A DNA stretch of 46,715 bases from Pararhizobium mangrovi. Its GTDB lineage: Bacteria; Pseudomonadota; Alphaproteobacteria; Rhizobiales; Rhizobiaceae. Made by a program: the position numbers and the translations under genes. The DNA is taken from positions 1 to 46,715 of the forward strand of contig NZ_VHLH01000033.1 in the NCBI RefSeq assembly GCF_006516965.1, read 5' to 3'. Of this stretch, positions 29,337-39,118 are shown piece by piece. Position 1 is the stretch's first letter. Each line of letters opens with the position of its first letter. The notes beneath the pieces are model-generated. The model saw only the letters and a program-made list of their open reading frames with translations, had not been told where the DNA came from and ran no database searches.

Positions 29337-29505
29337 AACCCCCTCTGTCCTTTCGCCTGAGATTGTTATCCCGTCGGCGGCCGCATCCATGAGCGGCTCT
29401 CTCCAGAGTTCTGTCGGCTCGGCTGGTCCTTTTGCCTGAGAGTTTCCGGGGCGGTTGCTCCTTCGGCACCGGCGCGAAGCCAGCTTCTCCCAACGCGAGA
29501 GCCCT
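29337..29505 (-). promoter_or_regulatory. Tandem glycine riboswitch in the gcvT leader
   Basis: On the minus strand two gcvT-type aptamers follow each other. The first (about 29422-29505) contains GGAGCAACCGCCCCGG and AAACTCTCAGGCAAAAGGAC. The second (about 29337-29412) contains TCTGGAGAGAGCC and AATCTCAGGCGAAAGGACAG. These are the signature cores of the glycine riboswitch, which turns on glycine cleavage when glycine is abundant. About 80 bases separate the second aptamer from the gcvT GTG. Confidence 0.95.
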
Positions 29506-29628
29506 GATTATGGGCCCATCGCCTGCGAATGCAAGGCCCTCGAAGCGCCGATATGGCGCATCTTCCCGGGGAACTCCGCACGTCATGGGACGTTTTCTTT
29601 TTGTCCCAACCATAAAAGGACGGAAGCG

Positions 29629-29820
29629 ATGAGCAGTTTTACCGACAAGGCGAAGGGCGCCGCGAACAAAGTGACCGGCAAGGCCAAGCAGGCCGCGGGC
29701 GAGGCGAGCCACGACCGCGAAATGAAGGCCGAAGGTCACGACCAGGAGGCCAAGGGCCATCTGCAGGATGCCAAGGGCACCGCGAAGAAGGGCGTCAAGG
29801 ACGCCATCGACCGGACCTGA
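29629..29820 (+). CDS. CsbD-like stress protein
   Basis: This small, hydrophilic protein of 63 residues is rich in Lys, Ala and Gly (TDKAKGAANKVTGKAKQAAG, then EGHDQEAKGHLQDAKGTAKK), the CsbD family pattern. ATG 29629 follows AGGACGGAAGCG. Members are general-stress proteins of unknown mechanism. It is monocistronic with its own terminator, and divergent from the gcv operon. Confidence 0.88.
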   Translation: MSSFTDKAKGAANKVTGKAKQAAGEASHDREMKAEGHDQEAKGHLQDAKGTAKKGVKDAIDRT

Positions 29821-29855
29821 TCGGCCGACCTCGCCGATATTGAATTCGAAGGTCG

Positions 29856-29880
29856 AGCCGGCGCGAATGCCGGCTTTTCT
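29856..29880 (+). terminator. Rho-independent terminator of the csbD-like gene
   Basis: AGCCGGC (29856-29862) and GCCGGCT (29869-29875) form a stem around GCGAAT, followed by a T-rich tail. It lies 36 bases past the stop of the csbD-like gene. Confidence 0.8.
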
Positions 29881-29999
29881 TTATCATGAAGCGGCCACCG
29901 ATCCGCTCGCATCCGGCTCGGTTCCCGAATTGGTCGAGCCGGAAAAGGGGCAAGGTCGCGATCCGGCCTTTGGATCGTTCTTCGCGTCGATGATGGCGT

Positions 30000-30377
30000 T
30001 CAGGGTCGGCTTTTTCTCGCCGGCGCGAAGGCTGCGAGCGCGACGGCGGCCCAGCCGACGATCATCAGCGTGCCGCCGATCGGAGCGGCATAGGGAAAAA
30101 GCCGTTCGTCGCGCATTGCCTGCGTCGCGAGATCACCGGCGAAGAGCAGCGTACCGCCGCCGAGAAGAGCCGAAGCAAGCGTGAACATGCCCGGCCGCGG
30201 CCGACGCGCATCGAGCGCGATCAGGCTCGGCGCATGGACGAGGCACATCGCAGAAGCCGGCGCCAGAAGTCGCACCGCTCCGCCGCCATGCGCCGCACCC
30301 GCCGCCATGGCGACCCCTGCCGCCCCGAGAAGTCCGGCGATGAAGACGAGAATGCGGGAATAGCTTTCGTCCTTCAT
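30000..30377 (-). CDS. DUF423 family membrane protein
   Basis: This small inner-membrane protein of 125 residues has four hydrophobic helices and the family features GLLGAAGVAMAAGAAHG near the N-terminus, LLFAGDLATQAM in the middle and APIGGTLMIVGW near the end. The ATG at 30377 has AGGAG upstream. Its function is unknown. It stands alone, converging with the csbD-like gene. Confidence 0.9.
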   Translation of the reverse strand: MKDESYSRILVFIAGLLGAAGVAMAAGAAHGGGAVRLLAPASAMCLVHAPSLIALDARRPRPGMFTLASALLGGGTLLFAGDLATQAMRDERLFPYAAPIGGTLMIVGWAAVALAAFAPARKSRP

Positions 30378-30767
30378 GGTCCCAGCTCCTTGAATCCGAT
30401 ATTCGAACCATACCGGGCGCCGTCCACCCTCGATCGTTTGATCGAAGGATCGCCGCCGTAACTTATCGCTGCGTTATCAGGCTATCCCCGCTTTGCCCAT
30501 ACGGACGACGCGATCGGCGACAGGTCGTTAAAGTACCGCGGATGCCGTTATGGGATTGTACACCGTGCCGATCGAAAGCCGGTTCACAACGCAAACTCGC
30601 CAAACTAACGCCAGATAGAACCTAAGCGTCTGATGAGACTTCAGAAATCCCGTTCGCCGTTATCTCGTTCCCGTTTTCAGCATCGATAGGTCTGCACGCG
30701 CGCAACCAAGCCTTAATGAGCGTCCATTCATGGTCTGCCACGGGTAACATGCGTGCTGGAGACGTCG
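30378..30767. other. Divergent gap between DUF423 and the TadG-like gene
   Basis: About 390 bases lie between two divergently transcribed genes. I see no gene, no RNA and no clear palindrome. Open frames here lack plausible starts. It must contain both promoters but I cannot place them. Confidence 0.5.
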
Positions 30768-32534
30768 ATGAAGAACGTTGGGGATCTGCTTGCTTCGAAA
30801 AGCGGAAATTTCGGGCTGCTGACAGCATTGATGCTGCCGGTGCTCGTCCTTTCCGCAGGGGTGGCGATCGACACGGCGAATATCTTTTCCGCGCGCGAGG
30901 CGTTGCAGCACGCGGTGGACGATGCAGTGCTTGCCGCGTCAAAGACCAACGAGAACACCGACGAACGTCGTGCGACCTTCGAACGTGTCCTGGCCGCAGG
31001 CGCTTCGAACGGCCGGACGCTCTACAACGTTGCCGGCGACATCGACTTCAAGGGCAGTGCAAACTCGCTTCAGGCCACCGGCAAGGCGTCGGCCGACGTC
31101 AAGCTGGCTTTTCTCGGCCGTTTCAACTTCGCCGATCTGCACCTCGATCTCGACGCGGTCTCCTACCAGTCCACACAGTCGCTGGAAGTGGCGATGGTTC
31201 TCGACAATACGGGCTCACTCGGTGCCAATGGCATCAAGCAGTTGCGTACGGCCGCCAAGAGCCTGACTGAAATTCTGCGCAAGCAATCCGAAAAGCGCAA
31301 GAAGGACAACGGCCAGGAAAAGCCGATCACCGCTGCCTTGGTCCCGTTCGTCACCGCGGTCAACGTGCGTAATGCGGAATGGAATCCGAAATGGTTGAGC
31401 GGCTTCGACCACAACCCGACGACGGCCCAGGATAGCGCGTATGTGACGGGAGGCGTCAGCAACTGGCATCTTTTCGCCGATCTCGCCAATGCCGACCAGG
31501 ACGAGGTCTGGCCCGAGAGCAAGTATCTCGCAACGGGTACGGGCGACTGGCATGATGGTCCCTATGCCGCCGACAGCGAGCCGGCGCGCGTATGGAAAGG
31601 GTGTGTGGAGGCGCGGGCAAAGCCTTACAATCTGGATGATGCGCCGCCTTCGGCCAGTGATCCGGAAACGCTCTTCACGCCGTATTTCGCTCCGGACGAA
31701 CCCGGTAAGGCACGTCCGGTCGGCAATTCATCGAAGTACGGCTCGTCGGCCGGCAATGACGCCGATTACTTCAACAATTCCTATCTTGCCGACGATATCC
31801 TGGACGGCAAGGAGTACGACCACCCCGGCAAGCCAAGCTATGGGGAATACGAGTTCGACGGTGCCGACGCGGTTGCCGATCAACGCAAACGCCAGTCGAA
31901 CGTGACGAAATACACCTCCGCCAGCCAGGCCGACCTCAGCGAAATCAGTGAAACGGGCTCGCTGACCAACGGTCCGAACCGAGCGTGTCCGTCGCCCATC
32001 GTTCCGTTGACGGACGATTTTGACGGCCTCGAATCCAGTATCTCAGCGATGAACTACTTCAACGGCTCGGGAACGAACGTTTCGGAAGGCCTCGCTTGGG
32101 GCGAAAGGGTGCTTTCTCCCGCCGAGCCCTTCACCGGCGGTGGCGGCTTCAACGACGACAAGGTGTCCAAGGCGGTGGTGCTCTTCACCGATGGCGAAAA
32201 CGCTGTCTTCGGCGCCCAGAAGGCCAAGATCAACAAGTCCGATTACGGTGCATACGGATATCTCGACTCGAACCGTTTCGATACGACGAGCAAGGGTACT
32301 GCCGTCAGTCACGTCGACGACTGGACGAAGACCGTCTGCGCCAATCTGAGAAGCAAGAACGTCGACATTTATGCCGTGCTACTCAACGCCGACACCAACT
32401 CCAACCGCAAGCTTTACCGGGACAATTGCGTCACCGATCCTGCAAACTATTACGCTGTGGACAATGCGAGCGATCTCGAGTCCGTCTTCAAGGACATCGG
32501 CAACCAGTTGACGCAGCTCTACCTTATGAACTGA
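30768..32534 (+). CDS. TadG-like protein with N-terminal anchor and vWA domain
   Basis: This 588-residue protein begins with the TadE/TadG-type segment (SGNFGLLTALMLPVLVLSAG, a membrane helix, then AIDTANIFSAREALQHAVDDAVLAA). It continues into a von Willebrand A domain whose metal site reads VLDNTGSLGANG, a DxTxS variant of the usual DxSxS. Later segments (AVVLFTDGENAVFG; VDIYAVLLNAD) fit the vWA fold, and the C-terminus matches the typical SDLESVFKDIGNQL end of TadG proteins. The ATG at 30768 follows GGAGACGTCG. TadG proteins assist Flp pilus assembly, but no other tad gene is present, so its role is open. Confidence 0.87.
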   Translation: MKNVGDLLASKSGNFGLLTALMLPVLVLSAGVAIDTANIFSAREALQHAVDDAVLAASKTNENTDERRATFERVLAAGASNGRTLYNVAGDIDFKGSANSLQATGKASADVKLAFLGRFNFADLHLDLDAVSYQSTQSLEVAMVLDNTGSLGANGIKQLRTAAKSLTEILRKQSEKRKKDNGQEKPITAALVPFVTAVNVRNAEWNPKWLSGFDHNPTTAQDSAYVTGGVSNWHLFADLANADQDEVWPESKYLATGTGDWHDGPYAADSEPARVWKGCVEARAKPYNLDDAPPSASDPETLFTPYFAPDEPGKARPVGNSSKYGSSAGNDADYFNNSYLADDILDGKEYDHPGKPSYGEYEFDGADAVADQRKRQSNVTKYTSASQADLSEISETGSLTNGPNRACPSPIVPLTDDFDGLESSISAMNYFNGSGTNVSEGLAWGERVLSPAEPFTGGGGFNDDKVSKAVVLFTDGENAVFGAQKAKINKSDYGAYGYLDSNRFDTTSKGTAVSHVDDWTKTVCANLRSKNVDIYAVLLNADTNSNRKLYRDNCVTDPANYYAVDNASDLESVFKDIGNQLTQLYLMN

Positions 32535-32566
32535 GGCGATAGTCGGCTTACGGTCTGATTGACACG

Positions 32567-32594
32567 GAGGCCGCTGCTATCAAGCAGCGGCCTC
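32567..32594. terminator. Hairpin between convergent genes
   Basis: A perfect 12-base stem (GAGGCCGCTGCT with its complement) closes an ATCA loop between the convergent TadG-like gene and nrdJ. There is no U-tract on either side. Probably a bidirectional terminator. Confidence 0.7.
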
Positions 32595-32630
32595 GTCGGT
32601 CATCATCACTAATATCGAGCAAGCGGAGTG

Positions 32631-35600
32631 TCAGCTACAGCCGCTCGTCGAGCCGCAGGTGTCGCACTTTTCGCAGGTTCCGTTCCTCACCATCGTGAAG
32701 TTCTGGCATTCCGAGCACATGTTGCCGGTGTAGCCCTGCATGATCGACTTCATGCGCCGATCGGCCTGCAGCTTCTTCGCTTCGGCGGCTTCCTGCTTGG
32801 CGCGCTGTGCCTCTTCGGCCGCAGCGTCGGTGAAGGTTGCCGTTTCCGTGCCGACCTCGGCATGCGCTTCGGCATGGCTTTCATAGTCGCGCTTGAAGGC
32901 CGGGCTTTCTTCCGAAAGTGCGGTGGGCGAGGGGTTGGCGATCGCCGCGGCGGCCGCCGAGCCGCCCTTTGTGGTGGCCATTGCCGTGACCGTACCACCC
33001 TTGCCGCGTGCGCTCGCCTGGGCACTGCCGTCGTTCGCCGAGCCGGAACCGGTCGAGCCGGCATTCTGCACGAGCGTCGGCTTGAAGCCGCGGGTGAGCC
33101 CCGTCGAGACGATCTGGGCGTTGCCTTCCTTCACGCCCTTGCCGAGCGCGGTGTTGGAAAAGTCCGTGATGTCGACATGGGCGAGGTCGTGGCGGCCGAG
33201 ATAGGAGATCGCCAGTTCGCGGAAGACGTAGTCCATGATCGACGTCGCGTTCTTGATCGCGTCGTTGCCCTGGACCATGCCGGCCGGCTCGAACTTCGTG
33301 AAGGTGAAGGCCTCCACATATTCCTCGAGCGGCACGCCGTATTGCAGGCCGAGCGAGATGGCGATCGCGAAATTGTTCATCATCGCGCGGAAGGCGGCGC
33401 CCTCCTTGTGCATGTCGATGAAGATCTCGCCGAGGCGGCCGTCGTCGAATTCGCCGGTTCGAAGATAGACCTTGTGGCCGCCGACGATCGCCTTCTGGGT
33501 GTAGCCCTTGCGCCGGCCGGGAAGCTTCTCGCGTTCGCGCGACACCTTCTCGATGATGCGCTCGACGATCTTTTCCGTCACCTGAGCGGCTTGCACGGCG
33601 GCCGGTGCTGCGGCGATCTCCTCCAACGCGTCCTCGTCCTCATCGTCGTCCTCGATCAGCGAGGCGTTGAGCGGCTGGGAGAGCTTGGAGCCGTCGCGGT
33701 AGAGCGCGTTCGCCTTCAGCGCGAGCTTCCACGAGAGCATGTAGGCGCTCGTGCAATCCTCGACCGTGGCGTCGTTCGGCATGTTGATCGTCTTGGAGAT
33801 CGCGCCTGAGATGAAGGGCTGGGCGGCGGCCATCATGCGGATGTGGCTTTCGACCGAGAGGTAGCGCTTGCCGACCTTGCCGCACGGGTTCGCGCAGTCG
33901 AAGACGGGCAGGTGCTCGTCCTTCAGGAAGGGCGCGCCCTCGAGCGTCATCGCGCCGCAGATGTGGATGTTCGCAGCCTCGATCTCCTTCTTCTTGAAGC
34001 CAAGATGCTCCAGCATGTTGAAGGAGAAGTCGGCGAGCTGCTCGTCCGAGCAGCCGAGCACGTCTCGGCAGAAATCGGCGCCCAGCGTGAACTGGTTGAA
34101 GGCGAACTTGATGTCGAAGGCCGACTTCAGGGCGCCGTTCAGCGTCTCGATGATTTCGTCGGTGAAGCCCTTGGCCTTGAGCGAACCCGGATTGATCGCC
34201 GGCGCCTGATTGAGGTTGCCGTGGCCGACGGCATAGGCCTCGATCTCGGCGATCTGGCTTTCGCTGTAACCGAGCGTGCGAAGCGCTTCCGGCACGGCGC
34301 GGTTGATGATCTTGAAGTAGCCGCCACCGGCGAGCTTCTTGAACTTCACGAGCGCGAAATCGGGCTCGATGCCGGTCGTGTCGCAGTCCATGACGAGGCC
34401 GATCGTCCCGGTCGGCGCGATGACGGTCGCCTGCGCATTACGGTAGCCGTTCTTTTCGCCGAGCGCGACGGCGTTGTCCCATGCGGCCGTCGCATGCGCG
34501 ATCAGCGCCGGATCCGGGCACTCGTTATGGGCGAGCGGAACCGGGTTCACAGCAAGCTTCTCGTAGCCCTGGCGCTCGCCGCGGGCGGCACGCCGGTGGT
34601 TGCGCATGACGCGCAGCATGTGCTCGCGGTTTTCCTGATAGCCCGGGAAGGTGCCGAGTTCGCCGGCCATCTCCGCCGAGGTCGCATAGGCGACACCCGT
34701 CATGATCGCCGTCAGGGCACCGGCAATCGCCCGGCCTTCGGTCGAGTCGTAGGGGATGCCGGAGGTCATCAGCAGGCCGCCGATATTGGCGTAGCCGAGG
34801 CCGAGCGTGCGGTAGCGGTAGGAGAGTTCGGCGATCTGGCGCGAGGGGAACTGCGCCATCATCACCGAGATCTCGAGCACCATCGTCCAAAGCCGTGTGG
34901 CGTGCTCGAACGCGGCGACGTCGATGTTCTTCGTCGTCGCGTCCTTGAACTGAAGGAGGTTCAGCGACGCGAGATTGCAGGCCGTGTCGTCGAGGAACAT
35001 GTATTCCGAGCACGGGTTCGAGGCCCGGATCGCACCGGCGGACGCGCAGGTGTGCCAGTCGTTCATCGTCGTGTTGAAGTGCAGGCCCGGATCGGCCGAC
35101 GCCCAGGCTGCGAAGCCGATCTTCTCCCACAGGTCGCGCGCCTTGACGGTCTTCATCACGCGCCCGTCGATGCGCCCGGTCAGGTTCCAGTCGCCATCGG
35201 ACTCGACCGCGCGCAGGAACTCGTCCTTGATCGAGACGGAGTTGTTCGAGTTCTGGCCGGAGACGGTGAGGTAGGCTTCCGAATCCCAGTCCGTGTCGTA
35301 GACCGGGAACTCGATGTCCGTGTAGCCCTGCCTGGCGAACTGGATGACGCGCTTGACGTAGTTCTCCGGAACGCTTGCCTTTTTGGCTGCCTTTACCTCG
35401 CGCTTGAGCGCGGTGTTCAGCTGCGGATCGAAGCAATCGTCCTGCGACCCTTCGCAGTTCACGCAGGCCTTCATGATGGCCTTCAGGTGATGCGAGACGG
35501 TCTTCGAGCCGGTGACGAGGGCTGCGACCTTCTGCTCCTCGCGCACCTTCCAGTCGATGTAGTTCTCGATGTCCGGATGGTCGATGTCGACGACGACCAT

Positions 35601-36437
35601 CTTCGCCGCGCGGCGCGTCGTGCCGCCGGACTTGATTGCGCCGGCCGCCCGGTCGCCGATCTTGAGGAAGGACATGAGGCCCGACGACTTGCCGCCGCCG
35701 GAAAGCTTCTCGCCTTCTCCGCGCAGATGCGAGAAGTTCGAACCGGTGCCCGAGCCGTACTTGAAGAGCCGCGCCTCTCGCACCCACAGATCCATGATGC
35801 CGTTGTCGTTGACGAGATCGTCCTCGACCGACTGGATGAAGCAGGCGTGCGGCTGCGGATGCTCGTAGGCCGATTCGGACTTCGTCAGGGTGCCGGTGAA
35901 CGGGTCGACGTAGAAATGGCCCTGGCCGGGGCCATCGATGCCGTAGGCCCAGTGCAGGCCGGTGTTGAACCACTGCGGCGAGTTCGGCGCGACGCGCTGG
36001 GTCGCGAGCATGTAGGCGAGCTCGTCGCGGAAGGAGAGCGCATCGTCCTCGGAGGCGAAATAGCTGCCCTTCCAGCCCCAATAGGTCCAGGTGCCGGCAA
36101 GGCGATCGAAGATCTGGCGTGCGTCGGTTTCGGAACCATAGCGTTCCTCTTCCGGCAGCTCGGCAAGCGCCTTTTCGTCGGCGACGGAGCGCCACAGCCA
36201 GGACGGAACGGAGTTCTCCTCGACCTTCTTCAAGGCCGCGGGGACGCCTGCCTTGCGGAAATATTTCTGCGCCAGAATGTCGGCGGCGACCTGGGAGAAC
36301 TGCGCGGGCACGTCGATATCGGCCAGGCGGAAGACGATGGAGCCGTCCGGATTGCGGATCTCGCTCGTCGCCTTGCGGAATTCGATCTCCGCATAGGCGG
36401 ACTGTCCGGCCTTGGTGAAATGACGCTCGATGCGCAT
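32631..36437 (-). CDS. nrdJ: Vitamin B12-dependent (class II) ribonucleoside-diphosphate reductase
   Basis: This 1268-residue enzyme reduces ribonucleotides with an adenosylcobalamin-generated thiyl radical. The landmarks fit class II: N-terminal start [57 protein letters not shown] (radical-site region), [20 protein letters not shown], and a C-terminal zinc-ribbon (CSECQNF ... CEKCDTCGS). The Ala/Glu/Lys-rich stretch before the ribbon is a flexible linker. Length matches rhizobial NrdJ. The upstream region carries NrdR boxes, so repression by NrdR is expected. No cobalamin riboswitch is visible. Confidence 0.97.
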   Translation of the reverse strand: MRIERHFTKAGQSAYAEIEFRKATSEIRNPDGSIVFRLADIDVPAQFSQVAADILAQKYFRKAGVPAALKKVEENSVPSWLWRSVADEKALAELPEEERYGSETDARQIFDRLAGTWTYWGWKGSYFASEDDALSFRDELAYMLATQRVAPNSPQWFNTGLHWAYGIDGPGQGHFYVDPFTGTLTKSESAYEHPQPHACFIQSVEDDLVNDNGIMDLWVREARLFKYGSGTGSNFSHLRGEGEKLSGGGKSSGLMSFLKIGDRAAGAIKSGGTTRRAAKMVVVDIDHPDIENYIDWKVREEQKVAALVTGSKTVSHHLKAIMKACVNCEGSQDDCFDPQLNTALKREVKAAKKASVPENYVKRVIQFARQGYTDIEFPVYDTDWDSEAYLTVSGQNSNNSVSIKDEFLRAVESDGDWNLTGRIDGRVMKTVKARDLWEKIGFAAWASADPGLHFNTTMNDWHTCASAGAIRASNPCSEYMFLDDTACNLASLNLLQFKDATTKNIDVAAFEHATRLWTMVLEISVMMAQFPSRQIAELSYRYRTLGLGYANIGGLLMTSGIPYDSTEGRAIAGALTAIMTGVAYATSAEMAGELGTFPGYQENREHMLRVMRNHRRAARGERQGYEKLAVNPVPLAHNECPDPALIAHATAAWDNAVALGEKNGYRNAQATVIAPTGTIGLVMDCDTTGIEPDFALVKFKKLAGGGYFKIINRAVPEALRTLGYSESQIAEIEAYAVGHGNLNQAPAINPGSLKAKGFTDEIIETLNGALKSAFDIKFAFNQFTLGADFCRDVLGCSDEQLADFSFNMLEHLGFKKKEIEAANIHICGAMTLEGAPFLKDEHLPVFDCANPCGKVGKRYLSVESHIRMMAAAQPFISGAISKTINMPNDATVEDCTSAYMLSWKLALKANALYRDGSKLSQPLNASLIEDDDEDEDALEEIAAAPAAVQAAQVTEKIVERIIEKVSREREKLPGRRKGYTQKAIVGGHKVYLRTGEFDDGRLGEIFIDMHKEGAAFRAMMNNFAIAISLGLQYGVPLEEYVEAFTFTKFEPAGMVQGNDAIKNATSIMDYVFRELAISYLGRHDLAHVDITDFSNTALGKGVKEGNAQIVSTGLTRGFKPTLVQNAGSTGSGSANDGSAQASARGKGGTVTAMATTKGGSAAAAAIANPSPTALSEESPAFKRDYESHAEAHAEVGTETATFTDAAAEEAQRAKQEAAEAKKLQADRRMKSIMQGYTGNMCSECQNFTMVRNGTCEKCDTCGSTSGCS

Positions 36438-36563
36438 GGCTTATCGTCCTTCCAATGCTCGCGCGCCGCTGATGCCAGCCGGCTCGCGCAGTTTCCCACA
36501 ATCTGGCAGCGCCGAAGACCCTGCCACCCCCGGAGAATCGGAGTTCAGATCAATTCGACCTGA

Positions 36564-36610
36564 AATCCGTATCTTGTGGCAACGCTGATCCGCAACACTA
36601 AATATAGTGT
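36564..36610 (-). promoter_or_regulatory. Paired NrdR boxes upstream of nrdJ
   Basis: Box 1 at 36595-36610 (ACACTAAATATAGTGT) matches 15 of 16 positions of the NrdR consensus acaCwAtATaTwGtgt. Box 2 at 36564-36579 (AATCCGTATCTTGTGG) matches 10 of 16, with a clear TTGTG half. Their centres are 31 bases apart, three helical turns, the spacing usual for NrdR pairs. They lie 127-173 bases upstream of the start codon. NrdR represses ribonucleotide reductase genes when dATP is plentiful. Confidence 0.85.
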
Positions 36611-36998
36611 TAACCGTTGTTGTCCACCAGCGTCGACCGACCGGAATCGGCGGGGCGTCCAGCGGTGCCGATGCGCCACATCGATCGGCGCCGGCACCTT
36701 GGATCACGCACGCCGTTCCGGGAAAGCGACCGGTTCGTAGAGATGCCGGCCGCGTCCGGTTCAAGAGGCCGCGAGTCGGGTCTTCCGGTCAAGCGCTGGC
36801 GTTCGCTGAGATCTCGTCCACAACATCTTGTGTGGATATCGGGGAAACACACGGAGAGCTTGGCCAGCCGGCGTTCGCGCCGCTGTCAAGGGTGCAGTTT
36901 CGGCTGCGCACCGAAAAGAATCGGGGAGAAGGGTGCATATCGGACACAGCCGCGGGCGTCCTTGCGAGGGCCGGGCCGTCGTGAAGGCTCGGGGCGCC
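36611..36998. other. Gap between nrdJ promoter and gpt; holds a distal NrdR-like box
   Basis: No convincing gene is seen in these 388 bases. One element, CCACAACATCTTGTGT at 36818-36833, matches 13 of 16 NrdR consensus positions but stands alone, 223 bases from box 1, with no partner at 31 bases. It may be chance or a distal site. Confidence 0.4.
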
Positions 36999-37496
36999 TC
37001 AGTCCTTCTCGTCGTGGGCGATCGGCTCCTGATAGGAAAAGCCCATGTCCCACGGAAAATAGATCCAGGTATCCTGGCTCACCTCGGTGACGAAGGTATC
37101 GACGAGGGGCCGGCCTTTGGGCTTGGCATAGACCGTCGCGAAATGCGCCTTCGGCATCATCGCCCGCACGATCGCCGCCGTCTTGCCGGTGTCGGTCAGG
37201 TCGTCGATGATCAGCACGCGCTCGCCCTCGTCTTCGAGGAGGTCGGCGGAAACCTCCTTCAGCACCTGCATTTCGCCCTGCGTGGTATAGTCGTGATAGG
37301 AAGCCACGCAGACCGTCTCGATCAGCCGCACGCCGAGTTCGCGCGCGATGATCGCGGCGGGAACGAGCCCGCCGCGGGTGATGCACACGATCGCCTCCCA
37401 CGTCGTTCCGCTTCCCGAAAGCCGCCATGCGAGCGCTCTCGCGTCGCGATGGAACTGATCCCACGAAACGGGAAAGGCTTTTTCGGGCAGGGGCAT
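36999..37496 (-). CDS. gpt: Xanthine-guanine phosphoribosyltransferase
   Basis: This 165-residue salvage enzyme joins xanthine or guanine to PRPP. The PRPP loop [14 protein letters not shown] (residues 93-106), [18 protein letters not shown] near 38-55 and the terminal [14 protein letters not shown] segment match XGPRT rather than hypoxanthine-specific enzymes. The ATG at 37496 is preferred over one three codons upstream, since AAGGA would abut the latter. Monocistronic. Confidence 0.93.
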   Translation of the reverse strand: MPLPEKAFPVSWDQFHRDARALAWRLSGSGTTWEAIVCITRGGLVPAAIIARELGVRLIETVCVASYHDYTTQGEMQVLKEVSADLLEDEGERVLIIDDLTDTGKTAAIVRAMMPKAHFATVYAKPKGRPLVDTFVTEVSQDTWIYFPWDMGFSYQEPIAHDEKD

Positions 37497-37752
37497 GGTC
37501 GTCATTCCTTCAGGCGGGAGGCGAAAGGGCATCGAACGAACCGAACGGGACTCGGCGAACGGTTTCAATACCAAAAGTGTAGCGCATGGTCGCCCGATTA
37601 CGGAAACACGTCCGCGACCGGTCGTCGAGGCCGTTTCCATGCCGTCCGTGCGATCGTGTTTGATACGCCCGTCGCCGAGGGAAGCATGCACGTAAGACGC
37701 GTGCGCGCTTATCGTCGGGAATGTCGTGGATCGACCGGGATGGCGATGAACG

Positions 37753-38106
37753 TCACTCCTGCTCTTCGATGATTTCGGTCTGCTCGCCCACGAGGATCAG
37801 CGTCGTCTCGTGGTCGAGAAAGGTCTTTTCGTCGGGGAAAACCTCGTCCTGGTAGGTCTGCGAGGTAAGGACGGCGCGCATGCCCTCGCGGCTGTCGAAC
37901 CAGATCTCGGCCGTGCCGTCGTAGTCGGCCTGGGCGATCGTGCCCTTCGGCGGTTCGACCGGATGGGTCTGGATGTAGCGCAGCACGTGGTCGTCCGCCT
38001 CGGGGATCGAACGGAAGAGCGGTCCGTGATCCTCGATATGATGGCGGACGAATTCGTCGTGCGAGATTTCCGGGTTGCGCTTCAGGAACATCGTCATCTT
38101 GATCAT
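37753..38106 (-). CDS. EthD-domain (dimeric alpha-beta barrel) protein
   Basis: This 117-residue protein has the EthD pattern: [23 protein letters not shown] at the N-terminus, then [20 protein letters not shown] and the terminal [11 protein letters not shown]. Such small proteins of the ABM/EthD superfamily assist degradation of ethers, quinones or other aromatics, usually as a dimer. It lies 25 bases after the ABM-VOC fusion gene on the same strand, so both are probably cotranscribed. The substrate is unknown. Confidence 0.85.
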   Translation of the reverse strand: MIKMTMFLKRNPEISHDEFVRHHIEDHGPLFRSIPEADDHVLRYIQTHPVEPPKGTIAQADYDGTAEIWFDSREGMRAVLTSQTYQDEVFPDEKTFLDHETTLILVGEQTEIIEEQE

Positions 38107-38131
38107 GATAGCAGCTTTCGAAAAAAAGGGT

Positions 38132-38959
38132 TCAGGGGCGGGGCGTCCAGCGGATCGTCGGCGCGTCGTTCGGGTAGTCGATACCGTCCGGGTAGGTTAG
38201 GAACTCAATCAGCATGCCCCATGGCGCCCGGCCGTAGATGCCGGCATTGTCGCCCTTATCTTCGACGGCGGCCAGCGGATGAGGGCCTTCCAGAAGTTCC
38301 CCGCCTGCGTTTTCGAAGGCGGCGATCGCCGCATCCATATCGTCGACGTAAAGGCCGAAATGGGTGAGCCCGAGATCCTGCAACTGCGGGGCGGGACGCT
38401 GTTCGCCATCTGCGATCTGGAAGAGTTCGAGGCATGGGCCGTCGCCGAGCCGCATCAGCCGCATGTGGACGATCTTCGTTCCTTCCGTCAGGCCGAGCTG
38501 GCGTTCGGCTTCGCGGCCGGCCTGGGGTTCCTCGTCGGGCGTCTTGACCTCGTAGAGGGTCGACGCGCCGAACGCTTGTTCGAAGAAGCGCGCGGCCGCG
38601 GGAAGATCCGGCACGGTCACGCCCAGATGGTCGATCGCGCGGAACGGTTCGGCGGCGGTTTTCTCGCGCGCGAGCGGAGAAAGTTCGCTCACCTCGGAAC
38701 TCCCTCCGGCCGCGATCTCCTTCAGCGCCGCGTTGAAGGCCTTGGTATGGTCCATGGAAAGATGGGCGTCGAAGGCCGCGTCGTCACGGTATTCCTCGAG
38801 CATGACGACGGCGCCGCTGTCGTCCTCGCCGTAGCTTTCGAAACGGATGTTGCCGGGTTCGCGCCGCACCCGACGGGCAAGCTCCTCGACGCGGGTTCGA
38901 AGGGTCTCGTGCTGTCCCTGCAGCGGCGTGGCACGGGCGATCATCAATCGGGTCATCAT
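38132..38959 (-). CDS. Fusion of an ABM-type monooxygenase domain and a VOC (glyoxalase/dioxygenase) domain
   Basis: Residues 1 to about 95 form an antibiotic-biosynthesis-monooxygenase-like (YgiN-type) domain (RVRREPGNIRFESYGEDDSG ... AFDAHLSMDHTKAFNAALK). After an SSEVSELSPL linker, the rest (AIDHLGVTVPDLPAAARFFE ... GLTHFGLYVDDMDAAIAAFE ... WGMLIEFLTYP) is a vicinal-oxygen-chelate domain with two beta-alpha-beta-beta-beta halves. The expected metal ligands are His in DHLGVTV, Glu in CLELFQ, His in LTHFGLYV and Glu in LIEFL. Four ATGs sit in tandem after GGAG; the third (38959) has the best spacing. The fusion is unusual, since the domains are normally separate proteins. It is divergent from an IclR regulator and is followed by the EthD gene. 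Confidence 0.83.
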   Translation of the reverse strand: MMTRLMIARATPLQGQHETLRTRVEELARRVRREPGNIRFESYGEDDSGAVVMLEEYRDDAAFDAHLSMDHTKAFNAALKEIAAGGSSEVSELSPLAREKTAAEPFRAIDHLGVTVPDLPAAARFFEQAFGASTLYEVKTPDEEPQAGREAERQLGLTEGTKIVHMRLMRLGDGPCLELFQIADGEQRPAPQLQDLGLTHFGLYVDDMDAAIAAFENAGGELLEGPHPLAAVEDKGDNAGIYGRAPWGMLIEFLTYPDGIDYPNDAPTIRWTPRP

Positions 38960-39074
38960 CATCATCTCCGTCTTTGGGGAATGCCGGTCGCGGCGTCGGA
39001 TCGGAAAGCACGAGGATCGTCAACGGTTCCGGAAATTCAGCGATGAATGTGAGGTTTCGGCTATCTTCCATAAA

Positions 39075-39095
39075 AAGTTCAGCCATATTGAACTT
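39075..39095. promoter_or_regulatory. Palindrome with GTTC-N9-GAAC core, candidate IclR operator
   Basis: AAGTTCA (39075-39081) and TGAACTT (39089-39095) are perfect 7-base arms around GCCATAT, between the divergent ABM-VOC and iclR genes and 23 bases before the iclR start. The core GTTC-N9-GAAC is identical in spacing to the element upstream of the first iclR gene. Confidence 0.6.
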
Positions 39096-39118
39096 CGAAC
39101 TGAAATAGGGAGGAGTCC

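Noticed and set aside
33843-36563. Long plus-strand open frame of 906 codons
   Set aside because: It is antisense to nrdJ, with low-complexity Arg/Val/Glu-rich translation and no motif. GC-rich codon bias leaves such shadow frames open.
36438-36998. Cobalamin riboswitch ahead of nrdJ
   Set aside because: I looked for the B12-box and its paired arms on the minus strand and found none. The NrdR boxes explain regulation.
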